From IMG/VR virus record IMGVR_UViG_3300031236_000995, positions 1-42,320 of that record: DNA of 42,320 nucleotides; one strand, given 5' to 3'. Below the pieces are notes generated by a model. It had not been told where the DNA came from and made no database searches. It worked only from the letters and a program-made list of their open reading frames with translations. Of this stretch, positions 14,394-23,539 are shown piece after piece. Position 1 is the stretch's first letter. Each line of letters starts with the position of its first letter. The position numbers and the translations under genes are program-made. The DNA comes from a virus.

Positions 14394-15599
14394 CTACTGC
14401 CCCGGCAGCAAGTACGGGCTGATGCCGCTGATCGCAGGCTGGCGCGGAACCGGCAGCGGCGGCAGCGTGCGGCGCACCGGCGCGGCGGCGGATGTGTCGC
14501 CGACCGATGCGGCGTTCGTCGCGTATGCTGCGTCGCCGATGCGCTGGCGCAAGAGCGCGCGCACCTTCACCGGATCGGCGCCGTTCTTGATCGCCGCCTG
14601 CGCACGCTGCACCTCGCTTGTGACCTGCGCCGGCTGAGCACCCGCGCCGCCACCACCACCACCACCGCTAGCGTTCCCACCGCCGCGGAGCAGGCTGCGC
14701 AGGTAGGTCTGCGCGGCCGGCGTCAACTCGCCGTTGGGCCCGATGAGGCTCCCGCCGCCCTGCGGAACGTTGACCGTGATCGACGGCGAGGAAGGCATGA
14801 TGAGCTGCGGCTGAACCGCGCCCGCCGCCGCGCTGGGATCGAGCAACGCGTTGCGCGCGCTGGTCTGCTGGCGGTACGTCTGCGAGTCCTGGTTGAACTG
14901 ATCGATCGCGGTTTTCGTCGCCGCTTCGTAATTCATCCCCTGGAGGTGATACGCCGCCGTGAGCTGCGCGAGCCCGACGCGCACGTTGCCTTGGTAGTGC
15001 GCGAGCTCCGTGCGGTTATTAGCTTCGACCGTGGCGCGCGCCAGCGACGCCGCGTCGTGGCCGGCCGCGATCTGACGCGCACGCGCTGGCAAGTCGCGCG
15101 CCGCCGCCGCCTGCGCCTCGTAGAGGCCGACGTGCGCCTTCGCCTCTGGCAGTCTCCCCTGGGTGTTCAGCGTTGCCGTCGACTCGCGTTGCGTGCCCAG
15201 CGCGATCCCGTCCATCTCGTGCTGCGTCGCCGTGGCCGTCTCGGAGTCACCGGCCTGGAGCGCCGCGTTCTGACGTTTCTGCAAGTACGAAATCTTGTCG
15301 CTATCGGGCATCCGCGCCCAGCCCGCCGGGAGCTGCAGCTTCGAGCGGAACGCCTTGTTGGCCGCGTCCTGAGCGTTCGCCGCTGACGTGTCGGCCGTGG
15401 TCCTCCCGGCCGCAGCAGCGCGCGCCGCGTTCTCGGCCGCGAGCTGCTGCCGACGCAGGTCTTCGTCGACGTCGAACTCGCGCCGGTACTCGGCGTCCTG
15501 CGACTGCTCTTCCGCGCGCTTCTGGCGGTTCTGATTGCGCTGTGCGACACCGGTCGCTGCGCCAGCCAGCGCCGCGCCGAGCGCGCCCCATCCAGCCAT
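14394..15599 (-). CDS. Internal virion protein, 401 aa, Ala/Gln-rich
   Basis: Starts MAGWGALGAALAGAATGVAQ, a glycine/alanine-rich hydrophobic leader, followed by a charged coiled coil (RRQQLAAENAARAAAAG), Gln/Asn-rich helices and a glycine run (ASGGGGGGGAG) before a Pro-rich end SGISPYLLPGQ. This composition and order (small hydrophobic head, coiled coil, low-complexity linker) is typical of podophage internal core proteins. Gap of 3 bp to the next gene. No enzymatic motif seen. Confidence 0.7.
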   Translation of the reverse strand: MAGWGALGAALAGAATGVAQRNQNRQKRAEEQSQDAEYRREFDVDEDLRRQQLAAENAARAAAAGRTTADTSAANAQDAANKAFRSKLQLPAGWARMPDSDKISYLQKRQNAALQAGDSETATATQHEMDGIALGTQRESTATLNTQGRLPEAKAHVGLYEAQAAAARDLPARARQIAAGHDAASLARATVEANNRTELAHYQGNVRVGLAQLTAAYHLQGMNYEAATKTAIDQFNQDSQTYRQQTSARNALLDPSAAAGAVQPQLIMPSSPSITVNVPQGGGSLIGPNGELTPAAQTYLRSLLRGGGNASGGGGGGGAGAQPAQVTSEVQRAQAAIKNGADPVKVRALLRQRIGDAAYATNAASVGDTSAAAPVRRTLPPLPVPRQPAISGISPYLLPGQ

Positions 15600-15600
15600 C

Positions 15601-16629
15601 CTAGGCGCCGGCTCCCACGAGCAGCGCGTCGAAGAGCTGGTTATCGTTGTTCTCGGTGTTCTGCTCGCCGGTCAGATACGAGTTCTGCGCGTTGCTCGAG
15701 CCGGTGTTCGCGATCGACCCGACCGCGCTGAGTCCCGAGCCCTCGAGGCCGCCGAGCTCTTGCAGCATCGTGATGTAGTTCTGTTGCGTGTCGCCGACCT
15801 GCTGGCTGTTGTAGCTGTTGAGCGCGCTAGCGTTCAAGGCGTCGTTGCTCGACTGCTCGCCCGTCAGCAGCTCGTTGAGCGTGTTCTCAGCGCTCTGATT
15901 GCCCTGCGCGGTCGAGAAGTTCTCGCCCGTGAGCTGCGAGAGCAACGAGTTGAGGGCGCCCGCGTTCGTCGTCTGCGCGCCGGCGTTCAGGCCGGTGAGC
16001 TGCTGCGTCTGCGAGTTGGCCGCAGCGGCATTGGCTTGGTTCGCCGCGGCGGTTTCCTGCTGGCCCTGCTGGATCTCCGAGAGCTCCCCGGACGCGAGCG
16101 TCGCGCCCTGCTGGGCGGCGAGGTTCTGCAAGCTGTTGCTCGCGGCGCCGGAGTCCAGGATGCCCATCCCCGCAAGGTTTTCGGCCGTCGTTTGGTCTTG
16201 CTGTTGGAACAGCGGCGCGTACGACTGCTCGAGGATTTGCGCGTACTGTGCGTCCGTCGGCGAAGCCGCGACCTGGGCCACAGGGCCCGCCGCCGTGATC
16301 GGCGCGACCTGCGCGACCGTGCCGGCGGCGGAGTTCGGTCCGGCGAGCGCAACGTTCGAGTACGGCGTCGCGGGCGCCACTTGCGCAACGCTGTTCGGCG
16401 AGATGCCGGACGTCGACGGAGCGGTCGACGCAGGCGTGGTCGCTGCCGTCGCTGCCGTCGTCGCCGGCTGTTGCAGCGCCTGCGTCAGGTTCCCAACGAG
16501 CCCCGCGCCCGCGTTACCCGTGGCGGTTGTGCTCGTGCCGTCGCCCACCTGCGCGACCGGCGCTCCCGACTCGATCGGGGCGATACCGAAGGGGTCTTCG
16601 GCCTCCGTCTCCGAGCCATCGTAGTACAT
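15601..16629 (-). CDS. Gln/Asn-rich virion protein with AQV(A) repeats, 342 aa
   Basis: Low-complexity product with repeated PVAQVG, SVAQVAP, TVAQVAP and PVAQVAA pieces in the first third, then a Gln/Asn/Ser/Ala-rich helical body (FQQQDQTTAENLAGMGILDS, LTGLNAGAQTTNAGALNSLL). One Gly-rich C-terminus (ALLVGAGA). No family named. Position between two internal virion genes suggests a structural or ejected protein; Q/N richness suggests an extended assembly. Confidence 0.7.
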   Translation of the reverse strand: MYYDGSETEAEDPFGIAPIESGAPVAQVGDGTSTTATGNAGAGLVGNLTQALQQPATTAATAATTPASTAPSTSGISPNSVAQVAPATPYSNVALAGPNSAAGTVAQVAPITAAGPVAQVAASPTDAQYAQILEQSYAPLFQQQDQTTAENLAGMGILDSGAASNSLQNLAAQQGATLASGELSEIQQGQQETAAANQANAAAANSQTQQLTGLNAGAQTTNAGALNSLLSQLTGENFSTAQGNQSAENTLNELLTGEQSSNDALNASALNSYNSQQVGDTQQNYITMLQELGGLEGSGLSAVGSIANTGSSNAQNSYLTGEQNTENNDNQLFDALLVGAGA

Positions 16630-16638
16630 CGCTGCCGC

Positions 16639-17142
16639 TCAGATCGTCGGCGGTGGCGGTGGTGCGCCGGCTGCGGGCTGGGCAAGGCCGAGCAGCTGCG
16701 CGAGATACGCGGCGTTCGACCCGTTCGGATCCGCGCCGTTGCTGCGCGCGGCGACCGGCGCGCTGCGCCGGGCTGGGGGCGCTCCGATCGGCGGGGCCGC
16801 CGATGCAGGAGCGCCCGACGCGCCGACGCCTAGCGACGGCATCGTCGTCGTCGGCACCGACGCCGCGGTCGGCGCGCCCGCCATCACCGGGCCCAGGTTC
16901 GCATCCTGCAAGGCGGGATCGGGACCGAGCGTCTTCGCCTGGTTGAGATAGTCGGCGATGTCGGACGCCTTCGCCCCTTGCACCTGATCGATCGCGGTCT
17001 GCGTGTTCTGTTCGGACTGCTGGTTGTTGCCGGTGGCCTGGCCGCTGCCGAACAGGCCGTTCAGCGCGTTGCCGATGAACTTCGCGACGATGACGGGGCG
17101 ATTGCGCGCGCCCTCGAGCGCAGCGCGGTCGATGTCGGCCAT
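16639..17142 (-). CDS. Virion-associated small protein, 167 aa
   Basis: ATG 17142 is used, two bases after the upstream stop; the extension to 17199 is Arg-rich shadow. N-terminal helix DIDRAALEGARNRPVIVAKF, a short hydrophobic patch (FIGNALNGLFGSG), Gln-rich centre and a Pro/Ala-rich tail ending PPPPPTI. No recognised family; grouped with the internal virion proteins by location and composition. Confidence 0.6.
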   Translation of the reverse strand: MADIDRAALEGARNRPVIVAKFIGNALNGLFGSGQATGNNQQSEQNTQTAIDQVQGAKASDIADYLNQAKTLGPDPALQDANLGPVMAGAPTAASVPTTTMPSLGVGASGAPASAAPPIGAPPARRSAPVAARSNGADPNGSNAAYLAQLLGLAQPAAGAPPPPPTI

Positions 17143-17144
17143 GC

Positions 17145-17591
17145 TCACCGCTCGCCTCCGATCGCGTACGTCACGCGCTCGGCGACCATACCGAGACACG
17201 CCATCACCGCGCGCATCGCCTCGTTGTCGCGGTCGACGGTCGCCACAAGCGGCAAGCCGTACGTTCGCGTGCCCTCGATGAGATAGCGGCCCAGCTCGAT
17301 CACCGCACGGCGCGAGCCGGCGATATGCACGACCTCGCGCACCGTCGCTGAGGTGTGCGGATCGAAGACGTCACGGTACGCGGCGACACCCACGGCGACC
17401 TCACGCTGCCACGCGATCAGCCAGCGGATGTTCGCGACCTCGTCGTGATCCGCGGTGCGCGGCGTCCCCCGCTGGCCCAGCGCCGCGATCTGCGGCGCGA
17501 GCGTCGGCAAGAGCCCCGCGATGTGCAGCGCGTCGATCAAGACCGCCGGGACTTCTTCGATGCCGCGATGCCGAGCGCAGTCAGCCACCAT
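17145..17591 (-). CDS. GNAT-like acetyltransferase of the virion cluster, 148 aa
   Basis: Starts at ATG 17591, predicted to be the first transcribed base (leaderless). The second half has the end of a GNAT fold: a strand VVHIAG, a helix RRAVIELGRYLIEG, then YGLPLVATVDRDNEAMRAVM and LGMVAERVTYAIGG, where the DN-x2-M-R part is typical of the GNAT region after the acetyl-CoA site. Similar small GNAT-like proteins lie among podophage head and tail genes. The substrate is unknown, and the protein may be structural rather than active. Confidence 0.7.
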   Translation of the reverse strand: MVADCARHRGIEEVPAVLIDALHIAGLLPTLAPQIAALGQRGTPRTADHDEVANIRWLIAWQREVAVGVAAYRDVFDPHTSATVREVVHIAGSRRAVIELGRYLIEGTRTYGLPLVATVDRDNEAMRAVMACLGMVAERVTYAIGGER

Positions 17592-17597
17592 GCGCCC

Positions 17598-17638
17598 ACC
17601 CTACGGAGCGCAAGCGCCCCGGAAGTGGGGGAATCCCC
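17598..17638 (-). promoter_or_regulatory. Late promoter copy 2 (palindrome + TAGGGT)
   Basis: GGGGATTCCCCCAC on the minus strand, centre 17633; hexamer TAGGGT at 17603-17598, again 30 nt from the centre; then 6 bp to ATG 17591, the predicted +1. No -35 hexamer occupies the normal position, so the palindrome at -42 may replace it. A hairpin GGGGCG-CTTG-CGCTCC lies between palindrome and -10. On the plus strand the flank CAGGCGCT after the palindrome is shared with copy 1. Confidence 0.7.
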
Positions 17639-17644
17639 CAGGCG

Positions 17645-18025
17645 CTATCCCAGGTACAAGATCGAGTTCGCGTCCAGCGCGTTCACCGTCGGAACGACCG
17701 TCACCGAGGTCGCTGAACGGGCCGTCACCTGGAGCAGCGGCTCGGCTGTGACCCCGTTATCGACCATCCGAACGCAGACCGGGGTGCGGCCGAGCTTGTG
17801 CGGCAGGGCCGTCGGTGTCCCGACCGCGACGGCGCCCGGGAGGAGGTAGACTCCGCTTCCTGCACGCTGGCCGGTCGACGGCCGCTGGCCGCCGGCGAAG
17901 AACCACGGGATCGCCGCGAGCGGCGCGAAGAACGGCTTGAGCTTCGAGACGAGCTGCGCGAGCGACCCTGAAGTCAGCCCTGCGGAGCTCGGCGTCGGTG
18001 TCGACGACGTCGGTGAAGCACTCAC
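17645..18025 (-). CDS. Small virion protein, 126 aa
   Basis: GTG 18025 overlaps the tailspike stop (GTGA). After a Ser/Thr/Pro-rich start and a hydrophobic PFFAPLAAIPWFFAGG stretch, a compact beta-rich C-terminal domain follows: LPHKLGRTPVCVRMVD, LLQVTARSATSVTVVP, ANSILYLG. Domains with this kind of ending sit at the ends of phage tail or fibre assemblies. Probably a tail accessory or tailspike-associated protein; no family named. Confidence 0.65.
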   Translation of the reverse strand: MSASPTSSTPTPSSAGLTSGSLAQLVSKLKPFFAPLAAIPWFFAGGQRPSTGQRAGSGVYLLPGAVAVGTPTALPHKLGRTPVCVRMVDNGVTAEPLLQVTARSATSVTVVPTVNALDANSILYLG

Positions 18026-20214
18026 CACTCCGCCGTCCAGGTCGTGCCGACCGAGGTCGCGCCCGTGGTGTTCAGGTAGAAGCGCGCGCCTGGCCCGCCG
18101 GCGTAGTTCGAGTAGGTCGAGCCGTTGGAGGCCGAGCACGTCGGCACGCCCGAGCCCGTGAGATTCACGACGCCGTTGAGATACGCGTATCCGCCGTTGC
18201 ATGGCGACGATCCGGTCGCCGACTGGGTCTGGGCGACGAACTGCGCGCCCGCGAAGTTGAGGCTGAGCCCACCAGGGTTCGACGATGCGTACGTGTCGTT
18301 GAGCGTGAGCAGCGTCTGACTAGCCGTGTCGTCGATGATCTTGTAGCTGTGCGAGTTCGAGACTGAGAAGCCGAGGTTGGCGCCGTTGGTCGCGTTATCT
18401 TGCATCTCAAAGCCGACGCCACTCCCGGTGCCGTACGCGTAGAACGCCTGCGTCGTGTTGCCGAGGTAGACGTTGAACGGGGTGAGCTGGCTCTCTTGGA
18501 AGGCGTACGTCGAGGAACCCGAGTTCGTCACCCCACCGAAGAACGTGTTGAACTGCCCGTTCCCACCGCTCGGGTCGATGTACGGGATATTCCCTTTGAC
18601 AGCCAGCCCTGCGGTGACCTGATTTCCGTAGGCGTTGCCGTTCGAATAGTGGACCATCGCGACTTGCAGCGCGCCTATATCGTAGCCGCTCACCCCGGTG
18701 ATCTTGTTAGCGTCCGCGTAGCCACCAACATAGACGGCGTAACGATACCCCGGCATCTCCACGTAGGAGTCGCGGATGATGTTTCCCGCGATCTGCCCGG
18801 CGCCGGGGATATCGGGGAACAGAAACGCCGAGCCGCCCCCGAACGTGTAGCCGCTGGTCAGATCTCCGCAGGTGGTATCGAACAGGACGTTGTCGACTAG
18901 TACGTTGTTTGCGCCGGCCCCCCAGGTGAAACCGCGACGGATGTTGGCGAACTTGACGTTGACCCAGCTCGTCCGGTAGCCCTGGAGCGACGCCCAGCGC
19001 GTCTGCACGAACGGCGACGCCGCGCCGGCGGGCGTGTACGGGTGGGTCGAGGATACCCCGTTGGTGATAGTGACTGTCGCGGCCGCCGAGAGCGTGACCT
19101 GCGTCGACGAGACGAACGTCGCGATGGTCGCGTTGTAAGGCGTCGACGTCGGGGTCTGCTGATAGTCGATCGTCCAGCCGACCATCGCCGATGTGAAGGG
19201 CTGGTCGCCGCCACCGATCGTGAGCGTCGTCGAGCTAGACGTGATGTTGACGCTCGACGCGAGTGCCCCTTGGCTTCCCAAATAGATCCCGTCTTGCGTC
19301 GGGCAGCCCGTCCCTAGCGTGGTGTTGCAGACCTGGGTCGCATCCCCCCAGAACGACAGATCGTGGCCATAGACAGTCGAGTACGTCTGCTCGACGAACG
19401 GCAGGTGATCGCCCGGGCTCGCCTTGTCGCAGATCGAGAGGTGGTCGAACTCGACGCTGCCGGACGCGTAGAAGTTGATCTTCGCCGAGTTGAGCCCGTC
19501 CGCGCCCGTGTAGCGCAGGTCGAGCGCGCAGGTGATGCCGGTTTGACCCGACGAGTTCAGCGTGACGTCGGGCCCGTTCCCGTGGATGCGCAGTCGCGGC
19601 ATCGTCGTGCTCGTCGTCGGCACGATCGCGCTGTCGACGAGATAGGTTCCCGTCCCGCTGTCGACGTTGATCGACGTGCAGAAACCGGTCTGCCACAAGG
19701 CGAACGCAGCGGCCCACGCCGCCGATGCGTCGGTCGTACCGTTCGCGACGGCGCCGAACCACGAAAGCGGGCAGTCGCCGTTTAGCAGCGTCCCGCCCCC
19801 TGCCGAAATCGCGAACGCTGGCGCCGTCGTCGACGCCGAGCTCGTGTAAATGTCGAGCAGGTCAGCCGTCTGCGTCGTGTAGCCCGTGAGCGTGAGGGGC
19901 GTCTGCGTTGCAGCGCCGCTGGGAATCGTGTAGCCGCTGGGCCCGAACGTACCCTGCGCCGTCGTGGTCGGGATGATCTGCGAAGCGTAGAAGCCGGCCG
20001 GCCCGACGTTCGTGTTATCGACCTTGAGCGCGTTGATGCACGCGACGATCGCCGTCGGGTTGGCGTTGAGGTTGACCGCGATCAGCGTCTCACCCGTCAC
20101 GAAGACGTGCGCAACGCTGCACGACGCCCCCGCCAGCGCCGGGCGCGCCCCACCACCGATGAACGCCGCGGCGATGAACGCCGCAGACAGGACGAAACGA
20201 GCTAAGGTCTTCAC
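18022..20214 (-). CDS. Tailspike-like beta-helix protein with signal peptide, 730 aa
   Basis: GTG 20214 overlaps the upstream stop (GTGA). Residues 1-29 form a Sec-type signal: KTLARF, hydrophobic core VLSAAFIAAAFIGGG, then ARPALAGA. Around 150-260 the sequence has the opening of a pectate-lyase-like beta helix (PLSWFGAVANGTTDASAAW, GTYLVDSAIVP, RLRIHGNGPDVTL), followed by about 400 residues of short Gly/Asn/Ser-rich strands. Such proteins bind or cut surface polysaccharide as tailspikes. Tailspikes normally have no export signal, so either the N-terminus has another role or the protein passes through the membrane. The C-terminus is beta-rich (GARFYLNTTGATSVGTTWTA). Confidence 0.75.
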   Translation of the reverse strand: MKTLARFVLSAAFIAAAFIGGGARPALAGASCSVAHVFVTGETLIAVNLNANPTAIVACINALKVDNTNVGPAGFYASQIIPTTTAQGTFGPSGYTIPSGAATQTPLTLTGYTTQTADLLDIYTSSASTTAPAFAISAGGGTLLNGDCPLSWFGAVANGTTDASAAWAAAFALWQTGFCTSINVDSGTGTYLVDSAIVPTTSTTMPRLRIHGNGPDVTLNSSGQTGITCALDLRYTGADGLNSAKINFYASGSVEFDHLSICDKASPGDHLPFVEQTYSTVYGHDLSFWGDATQVCNTTLGTGCPTQDGIYLGSQGALASSVNITSSSTTLTIGGGDQPFTSAMVGWTIDYQQTPTSTPYNATIATFVSSTQVTLSAAATVTITNGVSSTHPYTPAGAASPFVQTRWASLQGYRTSWVNVKFANIRRGFTWGAGANNVLVDNVLFDTTCGDLTSGYTFGGGSAFLFPDIPGAGQIAGNIIRDSYVEMPGYRYAVYVGGYADANKITGVSGYDIGALQVAMVHYSNGNAYGNQVTAGLAVKGNIPYIDPSGGNGQFNTFFGGVTNSGSSTYAFQESQLTPFNVYLGNTTQAFYAYGTGSGVGFEMQDNATNGANLGFSVSNSHSYKIIDDTASQTLLTLNDTYASSNPGGLSLNFAGAQFVAQTQSATGSSPCNGGYAYLNGVVNLTGSGVPTCSASNGSTYSNYAGGPGARFYLNTTGATSVGTTWTAEW

Positions 20215-21830
20215 CGGCGTAGCGTCTCCTCTGCTTCGATGTAATACGCGAGCTCCACGATCTCGTAGGCCGAGGTCGCGGACGACTCGCTGATTTGGAA
20301 CTGAAAGTTTCGCCCGCGCAGGGAAGGCTCGATCGGGGCGGATGAGCTCTGGTACTGCGTCGAGATGAGCGGACCGACTTGGGCGATTCCGACCACCGCC
20401 GTGCCGACCACGGCCGGGATCCCCGTGACGGCGTCGACGACTTGCGTCGTGGCCGACGTCGAAAGCTGGTCGGTCACGACTTCGATCACAAACGTCGCCG
20501 ACGTGCTCTCGACGTTGAGATAGAGCTGGCCGACGTTCTTGATCGTCTCGTCGTTGCCACCCGTGTCGCGACCCGTCTGCACGACGACGTCGATCGGCGT
20601 CGTCCCGACGTCCGCCGTCGGGCTGCCACCCAAGAGCGCCGCCGACCCAGCAAGGCCGCTGCCGATGTAGAGCAGCTTCAAGTCGCCAGGGCCACCCCAG
20701 GGGACGAGCGCGCCAACGGTGAGGCCCGCCCACTTCGTCCACGCCGGCTTCCCAGCGAACTGCGTCGCGTCGTCGTCGTAGACGCAGATCTCGTCGGCGG
20801 CGCCGTCCCCGCTGTCCACCGCGCACAAGTAGACCCCGGTGTAGCTCTGATAGCCGCCCGCGGTCTGCACGAGAAAGTCCCCGGCGACCGAGCGCATTAA
20901 GGACTGGTTGCCCTGCGCGATCAGCGCCGTCGACTGCAAGAGCGGCAGCCCGATGTTGATCGCCTCGAGCGCATTGGGAAAGAGGCGGTAGAAGCTCTGG
21001 CCGTTCCAGAAGACCAGCGTCCCGCGCACCACGGCAACGCTGTGCGGCGCGGTCGTGCCGGCGTCGCTCAACCACGGCGCAAGCTGGAACTGATAGTCGC
21101 CGGCGTAGAAATCGTAGCCCGCCATCGCGTAGACCGAGCTCGTCTTGAAGACTGCAAGCGTCGGCCCGAGCGGCACGCACACCTGCACGGTCGGATCGCC
21201 GTCGCCCTGGCCGATCAGATAGCCGCCGTACGACGTCGAGAAGACGTAGCTCTCCGGGTTCCCCAAGTCCGTCGCGAAGACAGTGTCAGGGTTGTTCGGA
21301 TCGCCCCACAAGAAGACGTGGTTGTGCCAGAAACAGCAGCCCGTAAAGTGATTGGCGATCGACGAGTTGAGCTGCGTGAGATGCGTCCCGTCCCATTTCA
21401 TCGGCGGTCCCGAGCCGTACGCGATGATCAGGATGTCCGACGCCGGCGTGCCGGAAACGCCGCTCTCGGCCGGATCGTAGGCCGCAGCGAAGAACGCCGG
21501 GGTCGCCCCGGCGGCCAGCGTGCCGATGTTCGTGCACACGCCGGTGATGTCGTTGCCGACCCACAGGTTGCCATCGGCGGTCTGCAGGATCATCTGCTTG
21601 AGCGCCGATGGCTGCGCGCGATACCAGCGCACACCCGAGACGATCGGCGAGCTGCTGAACTGCGCGCCGTACGACGACGTCCCCGTGCGCTTGCCGACCG
21701 CGCCGAAGCGCCGGTAGACAACGTTCTGCGCCATCACCAGGCCCGGATTGCGCGAGGGCGAGAGCGACTCGTCGAGCAGCCCAGAGAACTGCCGCCGTGC
21801 GTACCGCTTGCCGCGCTGGAGGTCCCCCAC
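20211..21830 (-). CDS. Beta-propeller tail protein (P22 gp10-like), 539 aa
   Basis: The N-terminus YARRQFSGLLDESLSPSRNPG with LVMAQNVVYRRFGAVGKRTG, then repeated blades of the type SGVRWYRAQP, QMILQTADGNLWVG, ILIIAYGSGPPMKWDG, GTLVFWNGQSFYRLFPN and YDDDATQFAGKPAWTKWAG mark the beta-propeller proteins that cap the P22-type portal/tail. It would bind the adaptor and hold the packaged DNA, or carry the tailspikes. Its TGA overlaps the tailspike GTG, and its start overlaps the end of the adaptor gene. Confidence 0.75.
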   Translation of the reverse strand: MGDLQRGKRYARRQFSGLLDESLSPSRNPGLVMAQNVVYRRFGAVGKRTGTSSYGAQFSSSPIVSGVRWYRAQPSALKQMILQTADGNLWVGNDITGVCTNIGTLAAGATPAFFAAAYDPAESGVSGTPASDILIIAYGSGPPMKWDGTHLTQLNSSIANHFTGCCFWHNHVFLWGDPNNPDTVFATDLGNPESYVFSTSYGGYLIGQGDGDPTVQVCVPLGPTLAVFKTSSVYAMAGYDFYAGDYQFQLAPWLSDAGTTAPHSVAVVRGTLVFWNGQSFYRLFPNALEAINIGLPLLQSTALIAQGNQSLMRSVAGDFLVQTAGGYQSYTGVYLCAVDSGDGAADEICVYDDDATQFAGKPAWTKWAGLTVGALVPWGGPGDLKLLYIGSGLAGSAALLGGSPTADVGTTPIDVVVQTGRDTGGNDETIKNVGQLYLNVESTSATFVIEVVTDQLSTSATTQVVDAVTGIPAVVGTAVVGIAQVGPLISTQYQSSSAPIEPSLRGRNFQFQISESSATSAYEIVELAYYIEAEETLRR

Positions 21831-22921
21831 TACCCGACGATCCCATCTGCGTAGTTGACGTCGACGTCCTCGCCCGCGAGCGTCGGCTGCGTCGAACGAT
21901 CGTTATCGAAGACGTACTGCTTGCCCAGGCGCACGAGCCGATCGAACTTCCCCTCGTACGCTTTCGCCTGCGCCAGATCGCCCTTGCGCAGCCAATAGTC
22001 CGACAGGCACCCGTACGCCGGTGCCATGTTGAACTGCGCGGGGATCCCCGGCATATCCGTCGGGTTGACCAGGATCGATCCGAGCGATTCGAAGTAGATC
22101 GTGATCTCGTCGGGCACGCCACCGCCGGCCAGCGCCGTCGCGATCGTCGGCGAGATTTGCAGCGTGCTGCCGGTCACGGTCCCGTACGCGGTGATCGCGT
22201 TGCCGCCCGTACCCGTCGCGAGCGACGTGAGCTGCACGGTAGGCCCGTCCAGCGGCACCGTCGCCGTGGCGAGGAACGCCTGCGCCCCGCTCACCGCGCT
22301 CGACGCGTTGATCGCCGCCGCCAGCGCCGTCGCGATCGACGCGAGGGTGTCCGTCGAAAGCACGGTGTACGGGGTCGTCGTGACGTTGAGCGCTCCGTAC
22401 GCCAGCGTCGCCGTGACCTGGTTGCCCGCCGTCGGCGTACCCGAGAGCGTGAGCGTCGCGAGCGCCTGCCCAGCGTTCCCCGGGCCCGGCTGCGGCTGCA
22501 TCCGGATCAGGCCGCCGAACGGCTGGCGGTAGTAGTACGGCTGGCCCGTCGCCGGCGGCACGATGCCACCCGTCGTCGAGTCGAACTCATCGAACGACTT
22601 GCCGACCAGCGTGTACGGATACTGGCCGGCGGGCGTGTACTCGACGCGCACGAGCGACGCGCAGTTCGCCGGCAACGCGAAGTCCAGACCCGCGACGATC
22701 GGCTCGGTCTGCACGACGTCGGTCATCGCCGGGGCCATCCCGGTCAGACCGATATACATCCCAAGCCAGATATTCAGATCCCGCGTGAGCGTCGTCGCAG
22801 GGAAGTCACCCGTCGTCGGGATGACGGCGACCCCGGTCGTATCCGGCCCCGGCTCGAAGAGCAGGTGCAGGATACGACACTGCAGGTCGTAGAGCGACAT
22901 CGCGCCCGGCGTGGTCGCCAC
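21830..22921 (-). CDS. Head-to-tail adaptor, gp4-like, with inserted domain, 363 aa
   Basis: The two ends match the P22 gp4-type adaptor outline: N-terminal helices MSLYDLQCRILHLLFEPG and TRDLNIWLGMYIGLTG, and C-terminal YGCLSDYWLRKGDLAQAKAY with EGKFDRLVRLG. Between about 160 and 290 lies an inserted Thr/Ala-rich domain (TLSGTPTAGNQVTATLAYG, DTLASIATALAAAINAS) of a type I recall from phage structural proteins with immunoglobulin-like or similar add-ons. The protein would sit under the portal. Placement directly upstream of the propeller gene fits. Confidence 0.7.
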   Translation of the reverse strand: MATTPGAMSLYDLQCRILHLLFEPGPDTTGVAVIPTTGDFPATTLTRDLNIWLGMYIGLTGMAPAMTDVVQTEPIVAGLDFALPANCASLVRVEYTPAGQYPYTLVGKSFDEFDSTTGGIVPPATGQPYYYRQPFGGLIRMQPQPGPGNAGQALATLTLSGTPTAGNQVTATLAYGALNVTTTPYTVLSTDTLASIATALAAAINASSAVSGAQAFLATATVPLDGPTVQLTSLATGTGGNAITAYGTVTGSTLQISPTIATALAGGGVPDEITIYFESLGSILVNPTDMPGIPAQFNMAPAYGCLSDYWLRKGDLAQAKAYEGKFDRLVRLGKQYVFDNDRSTQPTLAGEDVDVNYADGIVG

Positions 22922-22924
22922 GGC

Positions 22925-23125
22925 CTACCGCCCGCGCTTGGTCTTAGCGGTGCCCTTCGTGAGCGACGGCGGGACGAAGTAGCCGTTGGTGTGCTTCTCC
23001 CGCATGAGCATCCCCGAGACGATCACGTCTTTGCCGCCCGTGCCCTCGCGCGCGAGCTGCGGCGCGCCGCCGGCCGGGTCTTGCCGACGCTGGTCGTCAC
23101 CGCCGCTACGCGCCAACGGGAGCAC
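22925..23125 (-). CDS. Small basic phage protein, 66 aa
   Basis: Uses GTG 23125, overlapping the end of the preceding gene by 20 bp. The C-terminal half (VIVSGMLMREKHTNGYFVPP then SLTKGTAKTKRGR) looks like true coding sequence; the N-terminal Gly/Gln-rich part is less certain and an internal ATG is possible. Function unknown. Confidence 0.55.
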   Translation of the reverse strand: MLPLARSGGDDQRRQDPAGGAPQLAREGTGGKDVIVSGMLMREKHTNGYFVPPSLTKGTAKTKRGR

Positions 23126-23537
23126 CCTCAGTCGGCGTTACGGTCGTCGGATCGGCTGCAGGTGCTGGCGCCGTCGTCCCCCCAGCCGGCGGCGCCAGCG
23201 TGACCGTAGCGGCCGGCGCAGGCGTCGGCGGCGTCACGGCGGCAGCGAGGCTCTGTTCGAGCGTTGAGAGCTGCTCTTGCAACGCGGTCACCGACGCCGC
23301 GAGCGTCGCGATCGGCGCGACCTGCGCTTCGAGCGCGGCAATGCGCGCCTCGAACTCGCGCGTCGACACGGGCTGGGCCGACGCAGCGACCGGCGCGACG
23401 TAGGCCGTGTTGACCAGCGTCACCAGGAAGTTGTCGATCGGGCAGTGCCCGGTCAGCAACTCGGTCGTCTCGTCGCCGATGCACGTGACCAAGGTGCCGT
23501 CGTTGGGGCACGCCTGGCCGCGCGCGATCGTCGCCAC
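23106..23537 (-). CDS. Coiled-coil virion protein, 143 aa
   Basis: GTG 23537 start. Two Cys-containing pieces near the N-terminus (GQACPNDGTLVTCIGD and a later HCPIDNF), a clear heptad coiled coil (FEARIAALEAQVAPIATLAA to LQEQLSTLEQSLAAAV, 62-101) and a Pro/Ala/Thr-rich tail. Trimeric coiled coils of this kind occur in phage fibre or needle proteins. No family named. Confidence 0.65.
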   Translation of the reverse strand: MATIARGQACPNDGTLVTCIGDETTELLTGHCPIDNFLVTLVNTAYVAPVAASAQPVSTREFEARIAALEAQVAPIATLAASVTALQEQLSTLEQSLAAAVTPPTPAPAATVTLAPPAGGTTAPAPAADPTTVTPTEGAPVGA

Positions 23538-23539
23538 GG

